Assembly: GCA_964371655.1 (NCBI GenBank)
Contig: CAYJOD010000004.1
Coordinates: 62,001-126,000 of the forward strand
Reading direction: 5' to 3'
Origin: CAZGSN01 sp964371655
GTDB lineage: Bacteria; Desulfobacterota; Binatia; HRBIN30
Length of the DNA stretch: 64,000 nucleotides
Below the pieces are notes generated by a model. That model was not told the origin of the DNA and did no database searches. It saw only the letters and a list, made by a program, of their open reading frames with translations. Position numbers and translations under genes: made by a program. Positions 35,801 through 42,979 of this stretch are shown here, piece by piece (the first letter of the stretch is position 1; the number at the start of each line of letters is the position of its first letter).

Positions 35801-36584
35801 TGAGGCCGTCAGGCGCGTCGAAGAACAAGTGCGGCTGCGGCAAGCCGAGCTGGCGCACGCGCTGCGCGTCAGCACCGTCGGCGAGTTGGCGAGCGGCCTG
35901 GCGCACGAGCTCAACCAGCCGCTGTCGGCGATTGCCAACGGCGTGGAAGCCTGTGCCCGCTACGTGCGCTCGGGTAAGGCCAAGTCTGCCAAGCTTCTGG
36001 CGCTGCTCGACGAGGCCTCCGCCGAGGCCTTGCGCGCCGGCGACATCGTGACGCATCTGCGCGGCTTCATCGAGAAGAAGAAGCCGCAGTTGAAGCGCAC
36101 AAATTTCTGTGAGATTGCCCGCATCATCCCGCGCCTGTTGAGTCGCGAGCTCCAGCAGGCGCACGTCATGCTGCGGCTCGACTTGCCGCCGCGACCGCTT
36201 TCGATCTATGTGGACCGCATTCAGATCGAGCAAGTCATCGTGAACTTAATTCAGAACGGCATTGATGCCATTCGCGAAGCACCGGGCCAGCGCCGAGAAA
36301 TCGAGGTCCAGGCGTGGGCGGCGAAGGGCATGGCGGAAGTGGCCGTGCGCGACACCGGCACCGGCGTCTCCGTCGCAGCTACGGAGCGCCTGTTCGAGCC
36401 TTTTTTCACTACCAAGACGCATGGTCTGGGAATGGGTCTGGCGATCAGCCGCTCCATCGTCGAGGCCCACCGAGGCCGGATGTGGGTGAAGCGCCGCGCC
36501 GACGCGGCCGACGGAACCACCATCCGCTTCACGCTGCCGCTGCTGCGACCGCTGCGAACGGCGCGAAAGACGGGTGTTGCATGA
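32859..36584 (+). CDS. CheB-CheR-PAS hybrid histidine kinase
   Basis: 1241 residues. Order: CheB methylesterase (GIGASAGGLDAF with catalytic Ser, LIQHLDP, SGTGTDGTLGLKEIKASGG, about 35-225); CheR methyltransferase (YKKGTLRRRIQRRM, NVTSFFREP, WVPACASGEEAYSIA, about 240-500); PAS-like region; long coiled coil rich in EEL words (about 665-740); two PAS domains; then HisKA with phospho-acceptor His1016 in GLAHELNQPLSAI and HATPase (NLIQNGIDA, DTGTGV, GLGMGLAISRS). CheB-CheR-kinase fusions are seen in non-flagellar signalling of soil bacteria. It is coupled by ATGA overlap to the FixJ-type regulator. Confidence 0.93.
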   Translation: MKDVKHMSAIPKLRQRSSGVGRKGAHRGARARTGFPIVGIGASAGGLDAFKKFFSALPADSGAAFVLIQHLDPTRESLTADLVGTYTRMPVGQVEDGMRVEANRVYVIPPNAYLSIRARTLRLSAPTAPRSLRMAIDFFLHSLAEDQHEHAIAVILSGTGTDGTLGLKEIKASGGMTMVQDPQTVQHDGMPRSAIATGSADYVLPAEQMADALVAYLRHAALAATTTAVLPEKAPDPLTTALAVLRAHTKFDFSGYKKGTLRRRIQRRMSLRHINDLPKYVETLRSDPAEATALFKDLLINVTSFFREPAAWRVLQEQVIRRLVAEKDMEASLRVWVPACASGEEAYSIAMVLIEEVAAAGKICRLQVFASDVDTEALEAARAGIYPEGIAAHVSAERLARFFVKHEHRYQVNKELRDTVVFAQQSLVSDPPFSRLDLISCRNLFIYLETEVQEQLVPLLHFALREGGYLFLGSAEGIGLQEGLFEPLSAKWRIYRRIGPTRHDKLPFPLAPAPISIAVPGQTANLPNPARLATMVHQHVLQRFAPACVIINRTGEILYFQGRTDDYLMQPAGVPTQDLVARARSGLRTKLRSAVEDAVRGNARVILAGIQMRRGNTFPRVEITVEPLDPNNTQARGLWLVSLKDESETSATTATHAAADAGLVHQLEYELKSTKEELQQTIEDLRAANEELMSVNEEFQSSNEELETSKEELQSLNEELTTANTQLEGKIGELEATNNDLDNLLTSTNIATLFLDTQLRIRRFTPAATRLFNVIPSDVGRPIGDIVQKFTDPDLLRDAAAVLQQPTMPRTEVQGHDGRWYVRQVLPYRTRDHRTEGVVMTFSDVAAEALQEARLYAESIVDTVREPLLVLDADLRVCSANRSFYAAFHASQEETVGHLLYELGKCEWDIPKLRTLLAEVLPTKHVLSDFELEATFESVGTRLMRLNARTIDRGGDRPHLILLAIEDITERTRAQEAVREGEAVRRVEEQVRLRQAELAHALRVSTVGELASGLAHELNQPLSAIANGVEACARYVRSGKAKSAKLLALLDEASAEALRAGDIVTHLRGFIEKKKPQLKRTNFCEIARIIPRLLSRELQQAHVMLRLDLPPRPLSIYVDRIQIEQVIVNLIQNGIDAIREAPGQRREIEVQAWAAKGMAEVAVRDTGTGVSVAATERLFEPFFTTKTHGLGMGLAISRSIVEAHRGRMWVKRRADAADGTTIRFTLPLLRPLRTARKTGVA

Positions 36585-37204
36585 CCGCCACCGCGATCGT
36601 CTTCGTGGTCGACGACAACGCCGGCGTGCGCAAGTCGATGCGCTCCCTGCTGGAGTCGGCGGGACTCGCGATCGAGACGTATGCCTCGGCGGAGGAATTC
36701 CTCGCCGCCTATGACCCGGAGCGCCCGGGCTGCCTGGTGCTGGACGTGCGCTTGCAACACAGCAGCGGGCTGGACCTGCAGGATGAGCTGCGCCGGCGCA
36801 AGGTGAGGATTCCTATCATTGTGATCACCGGCCATGGGAATGTGCCGACCTCGGTGCGCGCCTTGAAGGCCGGCGCCGTTGATTTTCTGCAAAAACCGGT
36901 ACCGCCCAAGCTCTTGCTGGAGCGCGTCAACGCGGCGCTCGACAACGATCGCCAGGCACGCGCGCTGGTCAGGGAGCGCGCCGTCGTGATCCAGCGACTG
37001 GCGCACCTCACGCCACGCGAGCGCCAAGTCATGGAGCTGCTCATTGACGGCAAGTCGTCCAAGGAGATCGCGACGGCGATGGACGTCAGTGTCCGCACCG
37101 TGGAAGGGCACCGCTGCATGGTGTTCCTGAAGATGAACGTCTCCTCGGCAGCCCAGCTTGTCGGCACGGTGCTGAGCACGCGGGAAGGCGCTACGCGCGA
37201 ATAG
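36581..37204 (+). CDS. FixJ-type response regulator (receiver plus LuxR HTH)
   Basis: 207 residues from ATG 36581, overlapping the kinase stop codon. The receiver has VVDDNAGVRKS, phospho-acceptor Asp55 in CLVLDVRL, Thr in VITGHGN and Lys in FLQKPVPP. The LuxR/FixJ helix-turn-helix is LTPRERQVMELLIDGKSSKEIATAMDVSVRTVEGHR. It is the obvious output of the upstream kinase and, by position just before the first shared promoter site at 37532-37589, the leading candidate to bind that motif. This link is inference. Confidence 0.93.
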   Translation: MTATAIVFVVDDNAGVRKSMRSLLESAGLAIETYASAEEFLAAYDPERPGCLVLDVRLQHSSGLDLQDELRRRKVRIPIIVITGHGNVPTSVRALKAGAVDFLQKPVPPKLLLERVNAALDNDRQARALVRERAVVIQRLAHLTPRERQVMELLIDGKSSKEIATAMDVSVRTVEGHRCMVFLKMNVSSAAQLVGTVLSTREGATRE

Positions 37205-37307
37205 AACTTTCGCTGTCGCCGTTCCCGCGCTGCACTCGCTGGCGATCCTGTTTGCGTCGAGGCTTTCGATTCCGAGGCTGTGAAGAGATTGAGAACTCTC
37301 CCCCAAG

Positions 37308-37430
37308 CCGTTCGTCCCGAGTAGCGCCCATTTTCTCAGGGCGCGTATCGAGGGACGGCAGCTGGTGATCGATCGCCCAAAGCGCCCCTTGATACGCGGC
37401 CAGAAGAGGGCCGCTACTCGGGGCGAACGG
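37308..37430. repeat. Palindromic element, family B, copy 3
   Basis: CCGTTCGTCCCGAGTAGCGC with GCGTATCGAGGGAC at left, CCCTTGATACGCGG with GCTACTCGGGGCGAACGG at right. The 393-bp gap between the response regulator and the next gene contains only this element and the promoter site downstream. Confidence 0.88.
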
Positions 37431-37531
37431 TTCGATGGCTTCGTTCGGAGCTATTTTCGCAGTCTCTGAGCGCGGCCGCGCCCGCGGTTCAGCCTGCAAA
37501 ATCCCGGCGCCGTGATGGCGTCACCCCAGCC

Positions 37532-37589
37532 CCGTAGAACCACGCGCGTATTACTCCGAGCTTACGGGCACTGCCATTCCTCCTTTACA
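37532..37589 (+). promoter_or_regulatory. Shared promoter site 1 (dyad plus -35/-10)
   Basis: Dyad ACCACGCGCGTATT at 37539-37552, 8 bp, -35 CTTACG at 37561-37566, 17-bp spacer, -10 TTTACA at 37584-37589. The ATG of the next gene is 8 bases after the -10 box, so the transcript would be leaderless or nearly so. Confidence 0.8.
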
Positions 37590-37597
37590 AGGGGCGC

Positions 37598-37921
37598 ATG
37601 GCGATGGAAGCGAATCTTCAAGTGGCTGGAGTACCGATCGGCATGGGGGGGCACTACGCGGTGCTGCCGGCGCAGTACTTCGGAGGGCGGGGCAAACAGG
37701 CACCCGAGCACCGGCTCATGATCGCCGTTCTTCACGACGCGCTCGATTGTCTTGAGAAACATCGCTTCGCGACGAACGATCGCGGTCGCCGGCTCTTCCG
37801 TGAGACGGCGCAGTGGTTTCTCGCCCACGAGGCAGACTGGCCGTACTCCTTTGAGTCCATCTGTGGGGTCCTCGACCTCGACTCGGACGCCGTACGGCAG
37901 CGACTCTGCTTTCTGCCGTAG
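37598..37921 (+). CDS. Conserved small protein of unknown function
   Basis: 107 residues. PEHRLMIAVLHDALDCLEKH, then RGRRLFRETAQWFLAHEADWPYSFESICGVLDLDSDAVRQRL form a mostly helical protein. I recall a family in deltaproteobacteria and relatives with the pattern RRLFREAxxW...WPFSFxxICxxLxLDPxxxRxxL, without known function; the end reads like a helix-turn-helix. ATG 37598 follows shared promoter site 1 with no room for a ribosome-binding site. Confidence 0.75.
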   Translation: MAMEANLQVAGVPIGMGGHYAVLPAQYFGGRGKQAPEHRLMIAVLHDALDCLEKHRFATNDRGRRLFRETAQWFLAHEADWPYSFESICGVLDLDSDAVRQRLCFLP

Positions 37922-38044
37922 AGAGGAACGAGTCATCGTAGCGCGCTCGACGGTTGGCGTGTGCTCGGTAAAGGACGATCTGCGCATTGCAGGCTAGGTG
38001 GGGCAACCTCGTAGCTCCCTGCCAGAAACGAAAGGAGGCTCACT

Positions 38045-38233
38045 ATGCCACTGATCAACGTGCTCGTCATCTTACTCATCGTTGGGGTCGTCCTCTACAT
38101 GGTCGAGACCGTTCTGCCAATCGATGCGACGATCAAACGGATCATTCATATCGTGGTCGTTCTCGCGGTCTGCATCTGGTTGCTGCAAGAATTTCGAATC
38201 ATCGGGTCACTGGATTCGTTTCGGTTGAAATGA
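38045..38233 (+). CDS. Thivi_2564-type small membrane protein
   Basis: 62 residues with AAAGGAGG upstream of ATG. Two membrane helices, INVLVILLIVGVVLYMVETVL and IIHIVVVLAVCIWLLQEF, are joined by a short PIDATIKR loop, the pattern of the small Thivi_2564-like membrane family. Function unknown; found beside OmpA and other envelope-stress genes. Confidence 0.8.
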   Translation: MPLINVLVILLIVGVVLYMVETVLPIDATIKRIIHIVVVLAVCIWLLQEFRIIGSLDSFRLK

Positions 38234-38379
38234 GCTCGCGCCTTGGGGCGACTGAGCGCTGGAACCTGAAGTCTTGAATCGTCGTGCGGAGTGTTTCCGC
38301 AACACGTGAAATACGGTGAGTCGGCCGTGTGACGCGCAGCCGCCGAACCGGGTCGGGGAATCTAAAAGGAGGGATCGAT

Positions 38380-39399
38380 ATGATGTGCAAACGTTCAATG
38401 TGGGCAATTCCGCTCTTCGTCCTGTGGGCCGTTTCATCTTCCCACGCCGTGGATGGTCCATTTATCGGCTTGGACTTGGGCGTGTCGGAACCAACGAATG
38501 ACAATTACCGCTCCCACGTCGCTACGGGAGCCACGGCGGCGCCGTTTGTCGGCTACATGTTCAACGACTACTTCGGACTGCAGGGCGGGTTGCACGCGAA
38601 CTTCCAGCCGCCGGATGATAACGACGAGCGCCAGCAGTCCAATCTCAACCACCGTAACGGGTGGACGACGATGATGGGTGCGACCGTCGGACCGCGCTTT
38701 CAATTACCGTTGGGCGATCTATTCGACGTCTACCTCACCGCGCAAGGCGGTGGCTTTAAGGGCGTGAGCGGTCGTCTCAATCAGTGGGCACCGGGTTTCC
38801 AGGCCGGCGGTGGCCTCGACTATAATCTGACGCCACAGTTCTCGCTCGGTCTCTTCGCACGCTGGAATCGCGCCTACATGGCGCCGCATCCAACCTTCTT
38901 GGTCGGCCACGTGAACGACGATCAGGGTCCTAAAGATGTGCGTTGGGCAACCGGGGGTCTCGGTTTGAAGTACGCCTTCAACGGGCCAGAAGCGGCCCCG
39001 CCGCCGCCTCCTCCGGCGCGCATCGCACAGCCAGCACCCGTAGCCGCGCCGCCACCGGCAAAGAAGAAGATCGTCCTGCGCAACGTCAACTTCGACTTCG
39101 ATAAGGCGACCATCCGCCCGGATGCGGTTGCGGTCCTGGACGCGGCCGCAGAAACCCTCAAGGGGGAAACTGGCGTTGCCGTCGTTGTCGATGGTCACAC
39201 CGACAGCAAGGGAACAGATGCGTACAATATGAAGCTGTCGCATCGCCGCGCCGATGCCGTGAAGCAGTACTTGGTGAAGCGCGGGCTTCCGTCCAACCGT
39301 ATTACTACTGAAGGGTTCGGCGAATCGCGTCCGGTCGCTTCCAACGACAGCGCCGACGGCCGAGCTCAGAACAGGCGTGTGGAGCTGCGCGTCGACTAG
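38380..39399 (+). CDS. OmpA-family outer-membrane protein
   Basis: 339 residues from ATG 38380 (second ATG at 38383), AAAAGGAGG upstream. Signal peptide ends near SSSHA; the N-terminal part is an eight-strand beta-barrel-like segment (GPFIGLDLGVSEP, FVGYMFNDYFGLQGG). A proline-rich linker (EAAPPPPPPARIAQPAP) leads to the peptidoglycan-binding OmpA domain NFDFDKATIRPDA, VVVDGHTDSKGTDAYNMKLSHRRADAVKQYL, ITTEGFGESRPVASN, NRRVELRV. It links the outer membrane to the wall. A strong hairpin follows. Confidence 0.93.
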   Translation: MMCKRSMWAIPLFVLWAVSSSHAVDGPFIGLDLGVSEPTNDNYRSHVATGATAAPFVGYMFNDYFGLQGGLHANFQPPDDNDERQQSNLNHRNGWTTMMGATVGPRFQLPLGDLFDVYLTAQGGGFKGVSGRLNQWAPGFQAGGGLDYNLTPQFSLGLFARWNRAYMAPHPTFLVGHVNDDQGPKDVRWATGGLGLKYAFNGPEAAPPPPPPARIAQPAPVAAPPPAKKKIVLRNVNFDFDKATIRPDAVAVLDAAAETLKGETGVAVVVDGHTDSKGTDAYNMKLSHRRADAVKQYLVKRGLPSNRITTEGFGESRPVASNDSADGRAQNRRVELRVD

Positions 39400-39418
39400 G
39401 CGCCTGGCCCGCACACAA

Positions 39419-39462
39419 CCCCGGCGGCGTTTCCCGGACCCCCCCTCCGGTCGCCGCCGGGG
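39419..39462 (+). terminator. Hairpin after OmpA gene
   Basis: CCCCGGCGGCG pairs with CGCCGCCGGGG around a GC-rich loop, 20 bases after the OmpA stop; no U tract, so termination is likely but not certain. Confidence 0.55.
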
Positions 39463-39575
39463 CCTTCCCTCAACTTGAAGGGCGATTGCGGTGAGCGCGA
39501 AGGGGTAGCGCTGACCCGGCTTGTTTGCTGCGCGCGAACCACCATCCGCACGCGCCGCCGAGAAAGAAGTTGATC

Positions 39576-40070
39576 ATGTCGAAAGTTCACCTGTACGTCG
39601 CTCTTGCGTTTGCAGCGGTCGCGCCGGCCTGCGCCGGCCGTTACGGCAAGCCGGCGGCGACGCCTCCCACGAGTCCGTATACCGATGCCGGCCTCTCCGA
39701 CGAGAACCTCGTCGTCAACGGGCTGGTCGAGTTCGGCGACTCGTTCCCGAACCGTCACCGTCCAAAGGGTACGGGACAGCTCACGATATCCCCTGAGAGG
39801 ATCGGATGGATCAATGCGGAGGACGAGGAGCGCAGTTTCTCGATCCGTCCGGAGGCAGTGAAGTCGGTGACGATGGAGTGCGTCATCCGCGCTGGCGGAA
39901 ACATCTGTCTCGAGATGGATATCGAAACGATTACGGGGCTCGCCTACCACTTCCGCGACATCGACTGGGCCGGCGGTTACAACGAAAGGATCCGCAACGC
40001 TCACAATCACCTGAAGCGCGACTTCCCGCGCATTGTCTTCGCCGAGAAGGCGGTCGACGAGATCAAGTAG
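39576..40070 (+). CDS. Exported hypothetical protein
   Basis: 164 residues from ATG 39576. The N-terminal LYVALAFAAVAPACAGRYG is a signal sequence with a weak lipobox ending at Cys. The mature part has NLVVNGLVEFGDSFPNRHRPKGTGQLTISPERIGW, a PH-like beta-rich start, and a helical end (YNERIRNAHNHLKRDFPRIVF). Function unknown. It lies between OmpA and shared promoter site 2. Confidence 0.7.
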   Translation: MSKVHLYVALAFAAVAPACAGRYGKPAATPPTSPYTDAGLSDENLVVNGLVEFGDSFPNRHRPKGTGQLTISPERIGWINAEDEERSFSIRPEAVKSVTMECVIRAGGNICLEMDIETITGLAYHFRDIDWAGGYNERIRNAHNHLKRDFPRIVFAEKAVDEIK

Positions 40071-40205
40071 AAGCTCAAGGGCGCTCGGTGGGGCCGAGAC
40101 CTTGGTTGCGGCCCGTGAGGTCGTATCCCTGGCCCGACAGACTTCAGGCTTCAGAGGCGAGGCTTCGGACTCTCGATCATCGCCGACGCTGGAAGTGCGA
40201 AGGGC

Positions 40206-40260
40206 GTAAAACCACGCGCGTAGTACTCCGAGCTTACGACGGCACGCAGGGCTTTGTAGA
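40206..40260 (+). promoter_or_regulatory. Shared promoter site 2
   Basis: Dyad ACCACGCGCGTAGT at 40211-40224 (perfect match to ACnACGCGCGTnGT), 8 bp, -35 CTTACG at 40233-40238, 16-bp spacer, -10 TGTAGA at 40255-40260. It drives the five-gene small-protein cluster beginning at 40340 with a leader of about 70 bases. Confidence 0.8.
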
Positions 40261-40339
40261 AGCAAATGTGCCGAAGTTGTGTGTGCTTTTCGACATGGCA
40301 CTCGGCCGTGACCGCGGCCGTGATCGAGCGAGGTGAATC

Positions 40340-40753
40340 GTGGAATCTTCAGGAGCCGTCGAGGACAACGGTACGACCGGCGAACCCTCCGTATCGTCAT
40401 CGCTCGAGCACTTGGTGGCCGGCAGTCAAGGCGTGATCAATAAGCGCATCGACCTGGCGCTGCTCGAAGGGCGAGAGCTGCTTTCACGTGCCCTCCAAGG
40501 CACCGCCCTGGTTGGCCTCGGTATTATCCTGGTGGCGGCAGCGTGGCTCGCGGCGACGGCGTCGGTGGTGCTTCTCGTGATCCCAGATGCGAGCTGGGTC
40601 GGTCGCTTGGCCGCCTTCGCGTTGATCAACGGAGGGACCGCGGTGGGGCTCGTCACGCTCGCCATGAGACACAGTCCGCCGCCGCCGACACGGCCGCGCC
40701 CGAGCAGCAATGGATCGAGCCGTGAAGCGGCAGCAGCCGAAGGAAAGAACTGA
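40340..40753 (+). CDS. Phage_holin_3_6/YqjE-like membrane protein (holin-X superfamily)
   Basis: 137 residues from GTG 40340 with GAGGTGA upstream. Two membrane segments, GTALVGLGIILVAAAWLAATASVVLLVI and LAAFALINGGTAVGLVTLAM, follow a soluble N-terminus with INKRIDLALLEGRELL, matching YqjE-type proteins that pair with DUF883 and DUF3618 partners. Despite the family name there is no prophage here; these proteins are usually part of envelope-stress clusters. First gene of a cluster of six small proteins. Confidence 0.82.
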   Translation: MESSGAVEDNGTTGEPSVSSSLEHLVAGSQGVINKRIDLALLEGRELLSRALQGTALVGLGIILVAAAWLAATASVVLLVIPDASWVGRLAAFALINGGTAVGLVTLAMRHSPPPPTRPRPSSNGSSREAAAAEGKN

Positions 40754-40755
40754 CC

Positions 40756-41001
40756 GTGGATAAGGAGAATACTACCTTCGCCGAGCAGCGTGAGGACCTC
40801 CTGGAATCGATCGAACGCGATCAGGAAGAGGTGCGCGTCGCCGTGCACGAGCTCACAGGTGCGGCCGGGTCGGCACTCGACGTGAGCGAGCACATCAGGA
40901 AGTTCCCGCTGACATGGGCGATTGGCGCATTCCTTGTCGGGGCGTGGCTGGGTAGGCGCGGAGCTGCGGTCGACGCTACCGCACAAGGGAGAACATCATG
41001 A
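40756..41001 (+). CDS. DUF3618-like small membrane-anchored protein
   Basis: 81 residues from GTG 40756, 2 bases after the previous stop. A charged helix (EDLLESIERDQEEVRVAVHEL) precedes one membrane segment (PLTWAIGAFLVGAWLGRR). It has the length and layout of DUF3618 proteins, which accompany YqjE-like proteins. Overlaps the next gene by 4 bases. Confidence 0.75.
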   Translation: MDKENTTFAEQREDLLESIERDQEEVRVAVHELTGAAGSALDVSEHIRKFPLTWAIGAFLVGAWLGRRGAAVDATAQGRTS

Positions 41002-41213
41002 TCACAGATCCGATCGAGGAAGAAGAGCAGCCGCTGTCGGGGCGTTCGGAGCAGGTGCAAGAAGAGATCGAGGCCGTTCGCTCCAAAGTGATGGAACTGG
41101 AGCGACAGGCCCGCACCCTCATCCGACAACGACCGGTCGTGGCGGTGCTGGCCGCCGCCGGCATCGGCTATCTCGTCGCCCGCTTGGTCTCTCGTGGAAC
41201 GAGGCGAGCGTGA
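40998..41213 (+). CDS. DUF883/ElaB-like small membrane-anchored protein
   Basis: 71 residues; ATGA overlap with the previous gene. An amphipathic helix (EQVQEEIEAVRSKVMELERQARTLIRQRP) leads to a Gly-rich membrane segment (VVAVLAAAGIGYLVARLVS), as in ElaB/YqjD/YgaM, stationary-phase proteins that in E. coli can anchor ribosomes to the membrane. Confidence 0.78.
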   Translation: MITDPIEEEEQPLSGRSEQVQEEIEAVRSKVMELERQARTLIRQRPVVAVLAAAGIGYLVARLVSRGTRRA

Positions 41214-41581
41214 TGCGCGAATCACCGAATTCGAAGGGAAACGGCGCCGCTGGCGGAGACCGACCGCGCCTTCTGCGGCACCGCTCCATTGCGGACCACA
41301 GCCGACGCATCCACCGCGACGCGGCGATGCTTGCAGCTGAGGTCCAGGGAACCACGGCCGACCTGGAACACTACCTTACGGATCAAGTGGAGCGCCGGCC
41401 CTACCGGACGCTCGGCGTGGCGGCCGGGATTGGTTACGTCCTGGGTGGAGGTCTGCGCTCACGGCTGACCGCCGTGGTGCTGACAGCCGCGGCGAGAGTG
41501 GCCGTGGCCCTCGTTGCACGCGAGGTTGGCGCTCGGCTGGCGCCACAGGCGTCCGCCGCAGCGCAAAACAAGAGCTCCTGA
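41213..41581 (+). CDS. Small membrane protein, DUF883-like paralogue
   Basis: 122 residues; its ATG overlaps the previous stop by one base. HRDAAMLAAEVQGTTADLEHYLTDQVERRPYRTLGVAAGIGYVLGGGLRS has the same helix plus GIGYVLGGG anchor as the previous gene, followed by a second hydrophobic segment (LTAVVLTAAARVAVALVAREVGARL). It is probably a member of the same membrane complex. Confidence 0.75.
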   Translation: MRESPNSKGNGAAGGDRPRLLRHRSIADHSRRIHRDAAMLAAEVQGTTADLEHYLTDQVERRPYRTLGVAAGIGYVLGGGLRSRLTAVVLTAAARVAVALVAREVGARLAPQASAAAQNKSS

Positions 41582-41611
41582 GAATACCTTGGGAGCAGCA
41601 AAGGAGCGATC

Positions 41612-41890
41612 ATGACGATAGAAGACATTCTGCAAGCTCTTCCTTCGAAGGAAGACATCGCCAGTGCGGTTGGTCTGGAGGTGCGGTCCTCCGCGACTGG
41701 GGGCATGCTTACGGCATTCGGCATCTTTGGCACCGGTATGATTCTGGGCGCGGGGCTGGCGCTGTTGTTCGCGCCGAAGACCGGCGAGGAAACACGCCAC
41801 GACATCGCCGAGAAGCTCGACGAGATCGGCGAGCATCTGCGCTCGCAGGTGCCACAGCCGGCTACGTCGACCAACGGACCAAGCGCCTGA
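41612..41890 (+). CDS. YtxH-domain protein
   Basis: 92 residues. Hydrophobic GMLTAFGIFGTGMILGAGLALLFAPKTGEETRHDIAEKLDEI matches the YtxH signature: a membrane helix followed by the LLFAPKxGxExR motif and a charged helix. YtxH proteins are general-stress membrane proteins. GGAG is upstream, and it is 30 bases downstream of the preceding gene. Confidence 0.88.
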   Translation: MTIEDILQALPSKEDIASAVGLEVRSSATGGMLTAFGIFGTGMILGAGLALLFAPKTGEETRHDIAEKLDEIGEHLRSQVPQPATSTNGPSA

Positions 41891-41914
41891 ACCTCGGCCA
41901 CAAAGGAGATCGCC

Positions 41915-42064
41915 ATGTCACTGCTACTTCTACTGGTTCTGTTGCTGATCGTCTTTGGTGGCCTGCCCCACTGGGGGTATCACCAATACGGGTACGGGCC
42001 ATCGGGGATCGGCGGCATCATCCTGATCGTCCTCCTCGTCCTGCTGCTGAGCGGACGGCTGTAG
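41915..42064 (+). CDS. DUF3309 small membrane protein
   Basis: 49 residues with AAAGGAG upstream. LLLLLVLLLIVFGGLPHWGYHQYGYGPSGIGGIILIVLLVLLLSG has the DUF3309 pattern: helix, GGLPxWxYxxxWGYxPSG-like loop, helix. Last gene of the small envelope-stress cluster. Function unknown. Confidence 0.88.
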   Translation: MSLLLLLVLLLIVFGGLPHWGYHQYGYGPSGIGGIILIVLLVLLLSGRL

Positions 42065-42267
42065 CTTCAGCGACTCCCGCTTCTCTTCCCCGGCGCGAGA
42101 CGTCATTGGTGCGCGGCGTCGGCGAAGGTCAAGATCGAGGCGAGGCCGCGTCGGCATCCAACCAAGAAGCGTGGTTGTAGCGGCTACAGCGTGCCTGGTC
42201 TCGGTGGTCTTCAGCAAGCCGCGCGCCTGGGAATTACCTCATCGGGTAGACAGAAAAGGAGATACAA

Positions 42268-42768
42268 ATGATTTTAAGACTAGCTGCGCTTCTCGCCGTC
42301 GGCGCTCTTTGCATGGCCGGATGTAACCTTCGTCCTCGGCCATTTCCGTGGGTCGTTGGCAGCGACGGCTGCCGCTACGAGGGCTCTATGTACTCACACG
42401 GCTCGACGGCCTGCCAGTCTGGAACCCAGTACCGTTGCGACGATGGACAGTGGAAGGGCTGGGGAGCGGCCTGTGCCGAGAACCTGCCGGTCGCCGGGAG
42501 AGGGTGTGACCTCGACGGCAACTCGTATTCCACCGGTTCAGTCAGTTGCCAATCGGGTAGCCAATATCGTTGTGATGACGGAGCATGGAGAAATCTCGCG
42601 GTCGCGTGCGCCGGTGGTGGCGACGGCACCCTACGCATAGCGCCGGAAGGGCGCACTTGTATGTATAACGGCGCCACCGTGGCCACGGAATCCAGCCTCT
42701 GCAAGCGCGGCATCACCTTCCGCTGCGAGGATGGCGAGTGGCGTAACCTGGGCACCGCCTGTGAGTGA
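42268..42768 (+). CDS. Cysteine-rich lipoprotein with three internal repeats
   Basis: 166 residues. Signal peptide ends in lipobox ALCMAGC. The mature chain repeats a unit of about 45 residues three times: CRYEGSMYSHGSTACQSG...YRCDDGQW...AAC, CDLDGNSYSTGSVSCQSG...YRCDDGAW...VAC, CMYNGATVATESSLCKRG...FRCEDGEW...TAC. Each unit carries four cysteines that could form two disulfides, as in DUF1496-like modules. Binding partner unknown. AAAAGGAG lies upstream of the start. Confidence 0.85.
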   Translation: MILRLAALLAVGALCMAGCNLRPRPFPWVVGSDGCRYEGSMYSHGSTACQSGTQYRCDDGQWKGWGAACAENLPVAGRGCDLDGNSYSTGSVSCQSGSQYRCDDGAWRNLAVACAGGGDGTLRIAPEGRTCMYNGATVATESSLCKRGITFRCEDGEWRNLGTACE

Positions 42769-42779
42769 GGAGATGCACC

Positions 42780-42953
42780 ATGGGCAGCGAAGACGAAAGC
42801 AGCATTGCCGCGCCGAGTATCGACACGGCGTCCGCAACCCTTGAACCGCAGCGAGACGCTAGAGGGCAGTCGCCGACGCTTCCGTCTCCTCCCACTACGA
42901 AAGAGTTGTCTTGCCTCGATCGATGCGAGGTCCTCGGCTGGGATGAGGTCTGA
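42780..42953 (+). CDS. Possible small protein
   Basis: 57 residues in an open frame with GAGGAG about 6 bases upstream of ATG 42780. Sequence is low in recognisable features (STASATLEPQRDARG; ends DRCEVLGWDEV). It fits between the Cys-rich lipoprotein and sodB. It may be spurious. Confidence 0.35.
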   Translation: MGSEDESSIAAPSIDTASATLEPQRDARGQSPTLPSPPTTKELSCLDRCEVLGWDEV

Positions 42954-42979
42954 GCACCCAGGAATAGGAGCAACCAACC

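Noticed and set aside
40340..40753. Possible prophage, suggested by the holin-type family name and the HK97-fold encapsulin nearby
   Set aside because: No terminase, portal, tail or integrase genes are present; the holin-X/YqjE protein belongs to a stress cluster and the encapsulin has a ferritin cargo.
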